From NCBI RefSeq assembly GCF_036241575.1, contig NZ_CP108455.1:4529501-4593500 (forward strand): 64,000 nucleotides of DNA, read 5' to 3'. Shown piece after piece: positions 34,219-43,329 of the stretch. How positions within the stretch are numbered: the stretch's first letter is position 1; the number at the start of each line of letters is the position of its first letter. Source of the stretch: Streptomyces sp. NBC_01267 (GTDB taxonomy: Bacteria > Actinomycetota > Actinomycetes > Streptomycetales > Streptomycetaceae). The notes under the pieces were generated by a model. It did no database searches, was not told the DNA's origin, and saw only the letters and a program-made list of their open reading frames with translations. A program made the position numbers and the translations under genes.

Positions 34219-34752
34219 ATGGGCCGTGGGGATCTGACGAATGCGGAGTGGGATCGGCTGGAGTCGTTCTTACCTCCTGGTGGTGCGCGTGGTGGTCGGT
34301 GGAGCGACCACCGTCGGGTGATCAACGGGGTTCTCTACCGGGTGCGGACCGGTGTGCAGTGGCGGGATCTGCCGGAGCGGTTCGGGCCGTGGGAGACGGT
34401 CTATAAACGACATCGCCGCTGGTCAGCGGATGGGACATGGGCGATGCTGCTGTCCCGCATCCAGTCGGCCGAGGACGCGGTGGGCGGGATCGACTGGGAT
34501 GTGTCGGTGGACTCGACAGTTGTGCGGGCCCACCAGCACGCCGCTGGCGCGAGGAAGGCGCCGGCGGTCGCGGTCCCTCAAAGGGGGATCGCTGGGGGGA
34601 CGAACCAGGTCGATCCGGTGTTGAGGAAACTGGCAGTCCGGCTGGAGGAAGTGGTCAGATCGGCGAGTGTCTGGGACGTTCCCGCGGCGGATTCACCACC
34701 AAAATCCACCTTGCCGCCGATGGGCGATGCCGGCCACTCGCCCTCGTCCTGA
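34219..34752 (+). CDS. IS5-family transposase, ORF A (N-terminal part)
   Basis: 177 residues from ATG 34219. It begins MGRGDLTNAEWDRLESFLPP and includes RVINGVLYRVRTGVQWRDLP and the first catalytic Asp region DVSVDSTVVRAHQH, as expected of the DUF4096-type first ORF. Beyond about residue 122 the frame loses family similarity. The run AAGGGGG at 34581-34587 is the probable -1 shift point into ORF B. Confidence 0.85.
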   Translation: MGRGDLTNAEWDRLESFLPPGGARGGRWSDHRRVINGVLYRVRTGVQWRDLPERFGPWETVYKRHRRWSADGTWAMLLSRIQSAEDAVGGIDWDVSVDSTVVRAHQHAAGARKAPAVAVPQRGIAGGTNQVDPVLRKLAVRLEEVVRSASVWDVPAADSPPKSTLPPMGDAGHSPSS

Positions 34753-35150
34753 CATCCGGACACTACGGTGACGGCCCCCAGTTCGAGCGAGTACTGGAGC
34801 AGGTCTCCGTGCCCCGAACCGGAGTCGGCCGGCCCCGGACCCGGCCCGACCATGTCCTCGCGGACAAGGCCTACACCTCTCGGAAAACCCGGCGTTACCT
34901 GCGACGACGCGGAATCCGGCACACCATCCCCGAACGCCTCGACCAGCAGAGACACCGCAAGAATCGCGGTTCCCGAGGCGGCCGTCCCACCGGTTTCGAC
35001 AGCGAGCGATACAAGAAACGCAACACCGTCGAACGCGCAATCAACCGTCTGAAAGGCTTCCGCGCCGTCGCCACCCGCTACGAGAAACGCGCCTACATCT
35101 ACCTCGGCACCGTCACACTCGCAGCCCTCGTCATCTGGCTCCGAACATGA
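34437..35150 (+). CDS. IS5-family transposase, ORF B (catalytic C-terminal part)
   Basis: The listed coordinates are the maximal open frame; family similarity begins only near 34581 (SKGDRWGDEP). It carries LGRSRGGFTTKIHLA, HVLADKAYTSRK (second Asp) and RNTVERAINRLKGF (Glu), ending ALVIWLRT at 35150. It has no start site of its own near the similarity boundary, so it is probably made only as a fusion with ORF A through -1 frameshifting (about 310 residues in total). Confidence 0.82.
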   Translation: MGDAAVPHPVGRGRGGRDRLGCVGGLDSCAGPPARRWREEGAGGRGPSKGDRWGDEPGRSGVEETGSPAGGSGQIGECLGRSRGGFTTKIHLAADGRCRPLALVLTSGHYGDGPQFERVLEQVSVPRTGVGRPRTRPDHVLADKAYTSRKTRRYLRRRGIRHTIPERLDQQRHRKNRGSRGGRPTGFDSERYKKRNTVERAINRLKGFRAVATRYEKRAYIYLGTVTLAALVIWLRT

Positions 35151-35284
35151 TCCGAGAAACAGTGCCTAGACCGCCCAGGACTTCGAAGTGGCCTAACTAC
35201 TGGATACGCAGCCTTGCTACGGTGAATGCTGACCGCTGAGCTGTGGTTGATCGTCGACAGATGGTGCACGGGGGCGTTGAGTTC

Positions 35285-37297
35285 ATGGGGGAATACGTAG
35301 GTGTCGATCCGGTGCGCGTGCGCAAGCTCGCCGACCGGCTCGGGGATTTGGAACAGGCCCTGGTAAAACACGGGGCACTGATTCGCAAGAACTTCAAGGA
35401 CTGGGACAGCGGCCTCGATCTGTCCCTGCTGGCCCAGCAGGCGCGCGCAGTTGGCGACGATGCTCGCGATATGTCCAAGCGCGCCGATCTGGCTCACAAC
35501 TTGGAAGAGGTCGGTGGTGCGTCCGGCGTCTGCACCCCGGACGGGAACATCATCGACATCCCGTGGGACATGAAGGACGTCTCCAAGGAGAGCGCGAAAG
35601 AGGCCAAGCAAGAGGCCGCGACCCTCAAGAAGGCGCTCGACGACCCCAAGGCCGATGGCTCCCGCGAGGACATCGAGGCCATCGGTCGCTCTCTTGCCGA
35701 TCACCAGGACGATCCCGCCTACCTGACGGCCTTCGCAGCTGCAGGCGGCATCGCCGACGCGGCTCGCGTCGGTCACGCCTTGCATGTGGAAGACGGAACG
35801 CACGACGGTGAGGTCGTCAACAAAGACTCACAGCGGATGATCGGCCAGTACGCCACAGGCGTCAGTCAAGTCTTCGCTCTCCAGCAGGCAGGCAAGATCC
35901 TGCCGAACCCGGACTACCTCAAATCCCTCACCAATCCGCCAGATGGTGACATGTGGTCGGTCGGTGCACTCTTCAAATATGGCCCTAAGGGCAGCAGTTG
36001 GGATCCGAAGACGCTTTCTGCGGTCGGCGGCGTGATGCTCGACTGGCGCAAGGAGCATCAGATGAGGCCCACCTACAAGAAGGGGCGGGTCGCCGGAGCT
36101 GTATACGCTCCTGGGGGATTTGTAGACCCGGACGACGCCTGGTACAACTCGATCGGACTGGCGCACAGTTCTGACAACGAGGGCATTTACGACGCTCAGG
36201 ACCGGACCGCGGCCATTGATGCCAATGATCCGTCGATCGCCTTGATGCAGCGCGTCAGCGAGAACCCCGAAGCATCGCGGGACTTGCTCAACGGATCCGA
36301 CGGCCCCCGGCACGCCAGGGAACTCGTCGATGACCACTGGGCGACGCCGGGACTTCAGACGAACGACGCCAAGTGGCCGGGCGCGGTGATTCGAGTAGCC
36401 ACCAACGACCGTCAACACCACGCTACGGCGTCCGCCGGGGCAGCTGCGAACGTCATCAACGCGGGCGCGGAGAAGTATAAGTCGGACGGGAAGAGGAGCG
36501 ATCTAGAGAAGGAGCAGTATCCGTTCAACCTTGAGATATCAAAGGCGCTGTCCAATGTATTTCAATCCTATGTGCCAGATTTTGCCGCATCGACGGACAT
36601 CAACCAGAAGAATGCTGCTCCGGCCGGTGATGGCACGATTGTTGTGGGTCGAGATACTGCCAAGGCATTTCTGAGTGCAGCCATGAAGAATAAGGGGGAG
36701 GCGGGCAATGTTATCCAGGCAATTAATGCACAGATCAGCTTGGTATCTCAGCATGGAATTACTGGAGAAGACGGTGCGTATCTCCGGAACTTGGCAGAGC
36801 TCCGCGGGGAAGTATCCGCTGCCGGTCACGATGTCCACATGGAGGAGGCGGACCTGAGGGAGGCCGAACACGCCAAGCAGCTGCTGTGGTTCAACATCAT
36901 CTCCAGCGCCGCGGCGGCGGTTCCCTTGCCCGCAAATCCAGCGAAGTTCGCCCTGGGGTCTACGTGGGTTCAGGCGTCGATATGGGCGGGGATGCCGTAC
37001 GGAGGTTCCAAGTTCCCTTCGGGCGAGGCCGAACAGGCGGAGCGTAACTACTCAGGGGTGAAGTTCGGCGAGGCGACGTCCATGCAGATTCCTCTGATGC
37101 AGGGTCTCGTCCGATCTGGTGATATTAAGGCGCCGGGGAATCATCCAGAATGGGCGCAAGGTGACATCGTCATCCGCAATGACGATGATCGGCAGGACTT
37201 CAACATTTGGTGGCTTCGTGTGAAGAAAGGCCAGGACGGTCAGCTGAATAACTTTGAGGGTGATATGAGGGATGCCTTCACCCGTGGATCCAGCTAA
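35285..37297 (+). CDS. large effector-like protein of the second WXG-linked module
   Basis: 670 residues from ATG 35285 (GGGGG about 10 bases upstream); GTG 35243 is a poorer alternative. The N-terminus is helical (GVDPVRVRKLADRLGDLEQA, then LLAQQARAVGDDARDMSKRA), resembling WXG/LXG-type targeting regions. The remainder is alpha-helical and soluble with PWDMKDVSKESAKEAKQEA, DPKTLSAVGGVMLDWRKEH and IAVGRDTAKAF-like segments, and a short hydrophobic stretch near 535-555 (WFNIISSAAAAVPLP). No catalytic motif or signal peptide is recognised. Bases about 36460-36790 are less GC-rich than neighbouring genes, a sign of transfer. The IS pair ends only 116 bases upstream, so its native promoter may have been disturbed. 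Confidence 0.83.
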   Translation: MGEYVGVDPVRVRKLADRLGDLEQALVKHGALIRKNFKDWDSGLDLSLLAQQARAVGDDARDMSKRADLAHNLEEVGGASGVCTPDGNIIDIPWDMKDVSKESAKEAKQEAATLKKALDDPKADGSREDIEAIGRSLADHQDDPAYLTAFAAAGGIADAARVGHALHVEDGTHDGEVVNKDSQRMIGQYATGVSQVFALQQAGKILPNPDYLKSLTNPPDGDMWSVGALFKYGPKGSSWDPKTLSAVGGVMLDWRKEHQMRPTYKKGRVAGAVYAPGGFVDPDDAWYNSIGLAHSSDNEGIYDAQDRTAAIDANDPSIALMQRVSENPEASRDLLNGSDGPRHARELVDDHWATPGLQTNDAKWPGAVIRVATNDRQHHATASAGAAANVINAGAEKYKSDGKRSDLEKEQYPFNLEISKALSNVFQSYVPDFAASTDINQKNAAPAGDGTIVVGRDTAKAFLSAAMKNKGEAGNVIQAINAQISLVSQHGITGEDGAYLRNLAELRGEVSAAGHDVHMEEADLREAEHAKQLLWFNIISSAAAAVPLPANPAKFALGSTWVQASIWAGMPYGGSKFPSGEAEQAERNYSGVKFGEATSMQIPLMQGLVRSGDIKAPGNHPEWAQGDIVIRNDDDRQDFNIWWLRVKKGQDGQLNNFEGDMRDAFTRGSS

Positions 37298-37326
37298 TGC
37301 GTGGCACTTTGAGTGAGCGGAGTTCA

Positions 37327-38403
37327 ATGGTGATGCGGCGCAGTAAGGGATGGCTGGCGGCCGGAGCGGCCGTATCCGCACTGCTTTCCGTGGGCGGCTG
37401 CCTGGGGGGTGGCGAGGCCAAGTGGAAAGAACCAGCCATAGGGGAGGCTGAGGTTCTGCTCAATACTGCTGGAGGAGATGCCGGAAAGACCAGGGATGCT
37501 TCGCTTGGATTTTCCGGCTCCCCTAATGGACTCACAGTTGGACCCGACGGGAAAGTCTACAGCCTTGGAACTTCACTGGCTGTGATTGAAGGAGATCACA
37601 AAGTCGGGACTATTCTGGACGGTGAGGCACACGGTGCCGGCGGCTTGGTTGTTCTGTCTTCGAATTCGTTTGTGGTCGGCAAGGGTGCGCAGGTACTGAG
37701 GATGCGGGCGGATGGCACGCGGACTGTTCTCGCGGGCACGCTTGGTAAGTCCAGAAAGCTCGGAGAGCCGGTTTCGGGCACTGTATCGGCGAAGACTTAC
37801 CACTTGAGTAACTATCTCCCCGAGCCTTTTGGCGTCAGGCCCGATGGGTCCGTCCTGTTTGTGGATGGTGATGTGATCTGGCGGCTCAAGGCGGGAAATC
37901 TGAAACGCGTGTACCAGGTGCCGACGAGGAAGGATGGAGCTGACAAGACTGAGACCCCGGTCATTGACGTCGGGAGCGCGGTAGATCAGTCGGGTACGGT
38001 CTATGCGCGAAGCTCAACAGAAGTGGTGCCGGCAAATCTAGGTGATGTCATGACCATTAGTCAGGATGGATCCGTCGGGAAGCTCGACCTTCCGAAGCGG
38101 GTGGCAGGGGTTAAAGGAGACTTGGCCGCGCTTGAGGTTGGATGGATGGCGGGAGACGGTGGTAACGGAGTCTATGTGAGAGCTTCGAGCCACTCGGCCG
38201 ACTATGTCCTCCATGTGGCCTCCGGCAACGCGGAACTCATTGCCAGGGACCTTTACGGGGACTCTGATTCAGGGTGCAAGGAAGGCTACTTGGTCGATGT
38301 CATGAAGCTGCCTTGTCAGATGCCATGGGCCCTGACCTATTCGCGCGGAAGTCTCTTCATGGCAGGCAATTCTCCAGTTGTTCTGAAGATTGCAACGAAG
38401 TAG
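37327..38403 (+). CDS. beta-propeller-like lipoprotein, copy 1
   Basis: 358 residues if started at ATG 37327 (an ATG two codons later is possible). Lipoprotein signal GWLAAGAAVSALLSVGGC. The mature part has repeated strand blocks ending in LTVGPDGKVYSLG, FGVRPDGSVLFVDGDVIWRL and VDQSGTVYARS, as in NHL/SMP-30-type propellers. It starts 29 bases after the large protein stop, so is probably in its operon. It is a paralog of the gene at 38689-39750. Codon use is less GC-biased than in the core genes. Function unknown. Confidence 0.85.
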   Translation: MVMRRSKGWLAAGAAVSALLSVGGCLGGGEAKWKEPAIGEAEVLLNTAGGDAGKTRDASLGFSGSPNGLTVGPDGKVYSLGTSLAVIEGDHKVGTILDGEAHGAGGLVVLSSNSFVVGKGAQVLRMRADGTRTVLAGTLGKSRKLGEPVSGTVSAKTYHLSNYLPEPFGVRPDGSVLFVDGDVIWRLKAGNLKRVYQVPTRKDGADKTETPVIDVGSAVDQSGTVYARSSTEVVPANLGDVMTISQDGSVGKLDLPKRVAGVKGDLAALEVGWMAGDGGNGVYVRASSHSADYVLHVASGNAELIARDLYGDSDSGCKEGYLVDVMKLPCQMPWALTYSRGSLFMAGNSPVVLKIATK

Positions 38404-38688
38404 CAATAAATCGGAGAGGGGGGCGCAGCCAGCCCGGGTGACTTCTGCCCGGCGTCGCGGCGGTCTCTCTCGCCCCCTAGCGAAGCTGTTGGCGTACGCC
38501 CTGGAAGGGTACCTACGGCCTAGATTGCTACCTGCGGATCGGTCTGAAATTTCACCCTGGATGCATGCGGTAGAAAGACAAAGAGGGCGGAAAAGTGGCC
38601 GCTTGAGCGAATGTGCCGATCACATCCGGGATTCGGGAGCTCGAGGGATGGGCTGATACATGTGCATGGGCAAGGGGGTTCGGCTGTG

Positions 38689-39750
38689 ATGCGAGGCAGT
38701 GACAGGTGGGTAGCGGCTGGAGTAGCTGTAGCCGTCATGTTCGCCATGGGCGGCTGTCAGGGGGCAGTGGGGGGGAAGTGGAAGGAACCGGGCAAAGGTC
38801 AGGCTCAGGCTCTGCTCAGTACCGACCTCAAACACAACGGGCGTCCGGACGACGGTTGGCTCGCGTTTGACGGTGATCCCGATGGCCTCACGGTAGGGCC
38901 TGACGGGAAGGTCTACGGCCTGGGCACTTCGCTCGCCGTGATCGAAGAGGACCACGAGGCCAGGGGCATCCTGGACAGTGAAGTGCACGGCGCCGGCGGG
39001 CTGGTCGTTCTGTCCCCGAACTCGTTCGTGGTCGGCAACCACTCCCAGCTGCTGAAGATGCAGCCCAATGGGGCGAGGACAACCCTGGCCGGGGCGCCTG
39101 GAAAGCACAGGAAGCTTTGGCAGCCGGTGCCGGCTACTGCGGTGGCAAAGGATTACCACCTGAGCGGGGAGCGGATCGAGCCTTTCGGGACTCGACCGGA
39201 CGGTTCCATTCTGTTCTCGGACGGGGACGTGATCTGGCAGCTCAAGTCGGGCCATCTGACACGTGTGTACCAATTGCCGAAGAACGAGGCAGGCAAGGCC
39301 ATTGACCACGGGAGCGCAATTGATCAATTCGGAACGGTCTACCTGAGGTCCTCAACAGGCGGCGTGTGGGGGCGGCTTGGTGACGTCGTCGCCGTCAGCA
39401 AGAATGGCTCCGTCGAAAAACTTGACGTTCCCGAACGGGTCACCGGAGTGAAGGGGAATCTGGCAGATCTCGTACTGACGTGGATGGCCGGGGACGCCGG
39501 AAATGGCGTGTATATACGTGCTCGAGAACCCTCTGCAGACGCCGAGTATGTACTTCACGTTACTCCCGGAAAGGCTGAGATCGTCGCCAAACAAGTTTCC
39601 AGTATTGACTATGGCGCGGGATGTAAAGAAGGATACTTGGTTGATGCGATGAAATTGTCTTGCAGAATGCCTGAGGCGATGACGTATTCAGCGGGAAGTC
39701 TCATCATGGCAGGCAATGCCCCGTTCGTGCTGAAGATCCCAACGAGATAG
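38689..39750 (+). CDS. beta-propeller-like lipoprotein, copy 2
   Basis: 353 residues from ATG 38689 (GTG 38686 directly before it; GGGGG upstream). Signal AGVAVAVMFAMGGC. Aligned with copy 1 throughout: GLTVGPDGKVYGLGTSLAVI, HGAGGLVVLSPNSFVVG, DGDVIWQLKSG and GCKEGYLVDAMKLSC all recur. So it is a tandem duplicate that has diverged moderately. The two conserved Cys near the C-terminus (GCKEGY and KLSC) may form a disulfide outside the cell. It precedes the WXG100-like gene by 59 bases. Confidence 0.85.
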   Translation: MRGSDRWVAAGVAVAVMFAMGGCQGAVGGKWKEPGKGQAQALLSTDLKHNGRPDDGWLAFDGDPDGLTVGPDGKVYGLGTSLAVIEEDHEARGILDSEVHGAGGLVVLSPNSFVVGNHSQLLKMQPNGARTTLAGAPGKHRKLWQPVPATAVAKDYHLSGERIEPFGTRPDGSILFSDGDVIWQLKSGHLTRVYQLPKNEAGKAIDHGSAIDQFGTVYLRSSTGGVWGRLGDVVAVSKNGSVEKLDVPERVTGVKGNLADLVLTWMAGDAGNGVYIRAREPSADAEYVLHVTPGKAEIVAKQVSSIDYGAGCKEGYLVDAMKLSCRMPEAMTYSAGSLIMAGNAPFVLKIPTR

Positions 39751-39809
39751 CAGGACCGGCTCTGATCCCGTAATTCGCGCCATACCGCACATAGGAGAGA
39801 AACCCAGTC

Positions 39810-40094
39810 ATGGGGATACCTCAGGAAGATCGCCTGGATTACATCTGCCGCCAGGACATGGCGGCGATCGAACGTGCCGTGACGGATATTCGGACTGCTA
39901 TGAAGAGCGTCGACAGCATGCTGCCGAAGACCTGGATCGGCAAGAAGGCCGACAACTGGCGTGCTGATCACGAGGGCCGGATGAAGCGGCTGAAGACGCT
40001 GTTCAACTCATTTCCGGCGGAGGAGAACCGGCTGGTGGAGAAGGCCCAGCAGAAACAGGCACAGATGGATAGTAAGGCGCATGGGGCGGGTTGA
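39810..40094 (+). CDS. WXG100-like protein of the second module
   Basis: 94 residues, ATG 39810 with AGGAGAG upstream. First helix MAAIERAVTDIRTAMKSVDS, turn KTWIGKKADNW (Trp 42), second helix RMKRLKTLFNSFPAEENRLV and a Gln/Lys-rich end. It fits the WXG100 plan and is the probable export partner of the large protein at 35285, although it is separated from it by two lipoprotein genes. Confidence 0.85.
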   Translation: MGIPQEDRLDYICRQDMAAIERAVTDIRTAMKSVDSMLPKTWIGKKADNWRADHEGRMKRLKTLFNSFPAEENRLVEKAQQKQAQMDSKAHGAG

Positions 40095-40115
40095 CACTGC
40101 GACTGGGCGGGATTC

Positions 40116-41228
40116 TCACGAAGTGCGTGCCAGAGCGCGGAGGGTTTCGACCCGGGCATGGACGTCACGTGCGGTCCGCGCGGTCGCCGCCTGAGTGTCT
40201 GTGGCGGTCGTTGTCCGTCTGGTGGGCAGGGCGCCGGGGCGGCACGCGTGACAGAGGCCGTCGGGGAGGGCTTCGGGCCTGCCCGGGGCGCCGCACTCGG
40301 TGCACTCCACCAGCAGGCGCCGGGCGGGAGAGCCGACAGTTCCTGGCGCGGGAATGCTGGGCTGGTGCGGCGGCGTCTTCTGCTTGAGGCGTCGGCGTAC
40401 GAAGCCGAGGGGCGAGTTGATGGGTTCGGCGGGGAGTCCAGCTGCCAGGGCCTGGACGATGTACGCCGGTGATACCCCGCGTGCCAGCCACTCCAGCGCG
40501 AGACCTTCCAACTGCTTGCAGTCGTTTGCGGAGAGGGCCAGTCGGGGTTCAGCGCAACCGAGTTGGGCGAGCGCCAGGTAGCCGGGCGAGGGGTGGTCAG
40601 GGCTCGACTTGGGCTGTTGTGCCACGACCGGGACCGCGAGTGGGACCGCGAGGACCGTGGCCGGGGCCCCGACCGGGGCTGTGGGCGCGGGCCCGTGCAT
40701 GGGTGGCGAGTCCGGGGTCTCGGCCTCGACTGGTCGGACGGCTGCCGGTGTCTGGGCCGGGACCCCATAGGGCGGCGGGGACACGGACACCGGGGCGGTA
40801 GTGGTGACGCGACCGTCTTCGGCGGCGAGGAAGGTGGTCCACCACTCGTTGTCGCGTGCGGTGCGGGACCAGAACGTCCGGAAGACCCAGCGGACTTGGT
40901 CGCCGTCTCCGGCCAGGCGGCGGATGCGGCGCAGGTGTCCGGCGACGGACAGCGCCGTGAGGGCCGTGCTGACAGCTTGCTGTCCGTAGCGCGGGAGCTG
41001 CCGGGCGAGGGTCTTGACCGTCATCGCCGCGCCTTCGGGCAGGCGGTCCACGAAGGCGGCGATGTACCGCTCGCGCTCGGGCAGCAGTTGGAAGTCGTCC
41101 GTACGGCGGGGAGCCTGGTCGGGGGCCGATCGCTTGCCGTATCCGGGAGCCGCCATCGGGTGGGCGGTGGAGGGTACGGATGCAGATGCGGGTGCGCACA
41201 GGGCGGCGCTAAAATTCTCGGTAGCCAC
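40116..41228 (-). CDS. MarR-like winged-helix regulator of the large actinobacterial type
   Basis: 370 residues from GTG 41226-41228. The winged-helix region is at about residues 45-125 (ERERYIAAFVDRLPEGAAMT, then LARQLPRYGQQAVSTALTAL and HLRRIRRLAGDGDQVRWVF). It is followed by a Pro/Val-rich low-complexity linker, a helical segment (EGLALEWLARGVSPAYIVQA) and a C-terminal Cys4 ribbon CTECGAPGRPEALPDGLCHAC. The domain order is typical of a lineage-expanded Streptomyces regulator group; the target is unknown. Convergent with the WXG100-like gene (21 bases apart). Confidence 0.8.
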   Translation of the reverse strand: MATENFSAALCAPASASVPSTAHPMAAPGYGKRSAPDQAPRRTDDFQLLPERERYIAAFVDRLPEGAAMTVKTLARQLPRYGQQAVSTALTALSVAGHLRRIRRLAGDGDQVRWVFRTFWSRTARDNEWWTTFLAAEDGRVTTTAPVSVSPPPYGVPAQTPAAVRPVEAETPDSPPMHGPAPTAPVGAPATVLAVPLAVPVVAQQPKSSPDHPSPGYLALAQLGCAEPRLALSANDCKQLEGLALEWLARGVSPAYIVQALAAGLPAEPINSPLGFVRRRLKQKTPPHQPSIPAPGTVGSPARRLLVECTECGAPGRPEALPDGLCHACRPGALPTRRTTTATDTQAATARTARDVHARVETLRALARTS

Positions 41229-41758
41229 GGGATCGCTTCTTTCGATCTTGGGGTGAGACCCCGGCCTGGTGCTCTAACACCGCGTCGGGGTCGTTCAGTT
41301 GTGTCTTCGGATGTGTCTTCGGAACGGTATGCACCCGCGCCCGCGCGCCGCAAGTTGGTCCGGATTAGTCATACTTGCACGCCGTTACGGGGTGGGAGGC
41401 AGGGAGGAGCAAATCTCCTTCCCCCCATACCTGCCTGCTGGTTGAGGGAAGAAGCTCGGATCTCGAAGCCCGCATCTCGGCTCCCGAAACCCGGCACCCA
41501 GCCCGGCTCTCGAAGCCCGGCACTCACGCCCGGCTGTCGGTGCTTGGCCCTCGAACCCCGGGCCTCGAACCCCGGGCCCCGAGCTTTGGGAATGTGTGCG
41601 CGACTCCCGGTGGGACGGCTGACCGGCCTGGGGCGAACCGGCCCATCCGCGTATACGTGCGGTTGCTGTTCCGGCAAAGAATGTTGCCGCCCGAGGCCCC
41701 GCGGTCACAGTCTGGTGCCAGGCCGAAGACCACCGAGGAGAATCAGGAGGGCCACACG
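41229..41758. other. intergenic region with degenerate repeats
   Basis: 530 bases between divergent genes. At about 41440-41590 short imperfect direct repeats of CTCGAAGCCCGG / CTCGAACCCCGGGC recur five or six times. Long frames on both strands here are by-products of this repetition and have no family similarity. The last 70 bases before the cupin gene (around 41640-41690) are the likely promoter area. Confidence 0.5.
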
Positions 41759-42202
41759 ATGACCACACGCGAAGGCGTCGGTACGGCACCGAACGGGGGC
41801 GACAGCGTGCCGCTGGGAAACCGCGTCCACCATGTGCGATCCGATGAGCTGGACGGCTACGCCGCGATCAGCGGCGGCACCGTCGGCTCGAAGAAGCTCT
41901 GGATGGGCCGGGTGGAGAACCCGCCGCTGAGCGCGACCGACGACCACCACCACGGCGAGTCGGAGGCGGGGATCTACGTGGTCAGCGGGCACCCCGTGTT
42001 CGTCTACCACGACGGCACGCAGGAGGTACGGATCGCGGCGGAACCCGGGGACTTCCTGCTCGTGCCTCCGTTCGTCCCGCACCGCGAGGAGAATCCCGAC
42101 CCGGACGAGCCCGTGGTCGTCGTGATCGCACGGACCACACAGGAGCCGATCAAGGTGTCCGTGCCCGAGCTGTACCAGCTCAAGCCGGCAGAGACGCAGT
42201 AG
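41759..42202 (+). CDS. cupin-domain protein
   Basis: 147 residues, ATG 41759 with AGGAGG 10 bases upstream. Single small beta-barrel. Motif 1 is DDHHHGESEAGIYVVSG, with three His and a Glu as the metal ligands, and motif 2 is PGDFLLVPPFVPHREENP with the last His. The family includes metal-dependent dioxygenases, isomerases and sugar- or regulator-binding proteins; the HHH-x-E set suggests a bound metal ion, substrate unknown. Followed by the hairpin at 42219-42255. Confidence 0.9.
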   Translation: MTTREGVGTAPNGGDSVPLGNRVHHVRSDELDGYAAISGGTVGSKKLWMGRVENPPLSATDDHHHGESEAGIYVVSGHPVFVYHDGTQEVRIAAEPGDFLLVPPFVPHREENPDPDEPVVVVIARTTQEPIKVSVPELYQLKPAETQ

Positions 42203-42218
42203 GAAGCAAGAGGAAGGA

Positions 42219-42255
42219 GGCGCAAGGGCTCGGTTCGCAGCCGGGCCCTTGCGCC
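42219..42255 (+). terminator. hairpin after the cupin gene
   Basis: GGCGCAAGGG (42219-42228) pairs exactly with CCCTTGCGCC (42246-42255), with partial inner pairing of CTCGG and CCGGG. Confidence 0.75.
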
Positions 42256-42365
42256 GGGTTCGCTCCAGTGGAGCGGGCCGGGGACGAGATGGTTCGTGGT
42301 CGCGACTTGCCGCCGGGCCCAGGCGGCAGGTCGCGACCTCACAGCGATGGAGGGGAGGGAAGAGC

Positions 42366-43235
42366 ATGGCTGCCAGGATCGCTGCACTGTCGTACTACCC
42401 CATCAAGGGGTGCGCCGGAGTCGTGGTGGACGATGCGATGTTGAGGTTCGCGGGAATTGCCCACGACCGGAGTTCATGGTCACCGATGCGGATGGTGTGT
42501 TCCGCAGCCGATGGCGCCTTCCGCGACTCGCGCCGATCTCTCCGGAGATCAGCGCTGACGGCCGACGCCTCACCTTGCACGGGCCCGGCATCGGTCGGCT
42601 CGCCATCGACGCGGACACCGCCGGCGCACGCCGGGACGTGGTGCTGTTCGGGACCCCGTACAAGGGCATCGACCAGGGCGACGAGGCGGCCGGATGGCTG
42701 TCGGAGTTCCTGGGTGCGCCGACCCGGCTGGTACGGGTGCCGCCGGAGCACGGCCGGGTGACCGATGGCCGGACGCCCGGCACCTCCGGCTACGCCGACA
42801 GTTGTGCCGTACACATTCTCTCCCGGTCCACTCTGGACCTGCTCAACGAACGGATGGCCGCACGGGGAGCCGCGCCGCTGCCCATGGACCGGTTTCGCCC
42901 GAACATCGTCATCGAGGGCTGGGGTGAGCCCCACGCCGAGGACCGGGTTCGACACGTCGTCCTGGGCGAGGCGGAGTTGAGCTACGCCACGTTGGCCATC
43001 CGCTGTGTCGTCACGATGGTCGACCAGCGGACCGGCGCCAAGGCCGGCCCCGAACCGCTCCGCACGCTTGCCGACTACCGCCGGGCGGCCGGGGGAGGAG
43101 TCGCCTTCGGTACGAAGTTCGCTGTGCTCAGGCCCGGGAAGGTGTCCGTGGGCGACCAGGTGAGCGTCCCTGAGGCGGAGGGAGTCTGTGTCGCGCTGCC
43201 GGTTGGCAGGTCGTTCGCACATGCGGGTATTGGCT
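42366..43235 (+). pseudogene. MOSC-domain protein gene, frameshifted near its 5' end
   Basis: Starts normally at ATG 42366 after GGAGGGGAGGGAAGAG with MAARIAALSYYPIKGCAGV, the beta-barrel domain that precedes MOSC domains. After HDR at about 42470 the continuation (FMVTDADGVFRSRWRLPRLA) is in the -1 frame, consistent with loss of one G in CGGAGTTC. The second frame holds the MOSC part: TSGYADSCAVHILSRSTLDL, MDRFRPNIVI and the metal/sulfur region with TLAIRCVVTMVDQRTG (conserved Cys). Its normal end near 43206 runs into unrelated fragments. MOSC proteins transfer sulfur or bind molybdenum cofactor. A sequencing error is an alternative to a real mutation. Confidence 0.8.
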
Positions 43236-43298
43236 CGACAAGATCGCGTCCTTGTCCCTGTCGGCGGTCTTGGGCCAGTCGAAATCTGGGGAGTACTT
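43236..43298 (-). pseudogene. fragment of the lipoprotein family found at 46007 and 60413
   Basis: On the minus strand it reads LSKYSPDFDWPKTADRDKDA, which matches LPADLSYTFDWPKTGDKDKD of the lipoprotein at 46007-46663. The nucleotides match too (CGTCCTTGTCC-TGTCG-CGGTCTT-GGCCAGTCGAA). Only about 20 codons remain. Confidence 0.65.
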
Positions 43299-43329
43299 GG
43301 AGAGGTTCGGCTCTTTGAGAGCTGTCCCG

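Larger units (their letters stand above)
34164..35165 (+). mobile_element. IS5-family insertion sequence abutting the IS701-family element
   Basis: Terminal inverted repeats GCACTGTTTCTCGGAT (34164-34179) and its exact complement at 35150-35165. It is flanked by CTAG at 34160-34163 and 35166-35169, matching the YTAR targets and 4-base duplications known for this family. The left CTAG is also the right target duplication of the IS701-family element, so one inserted into the target created or used by the other. Confidence 0.9.
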
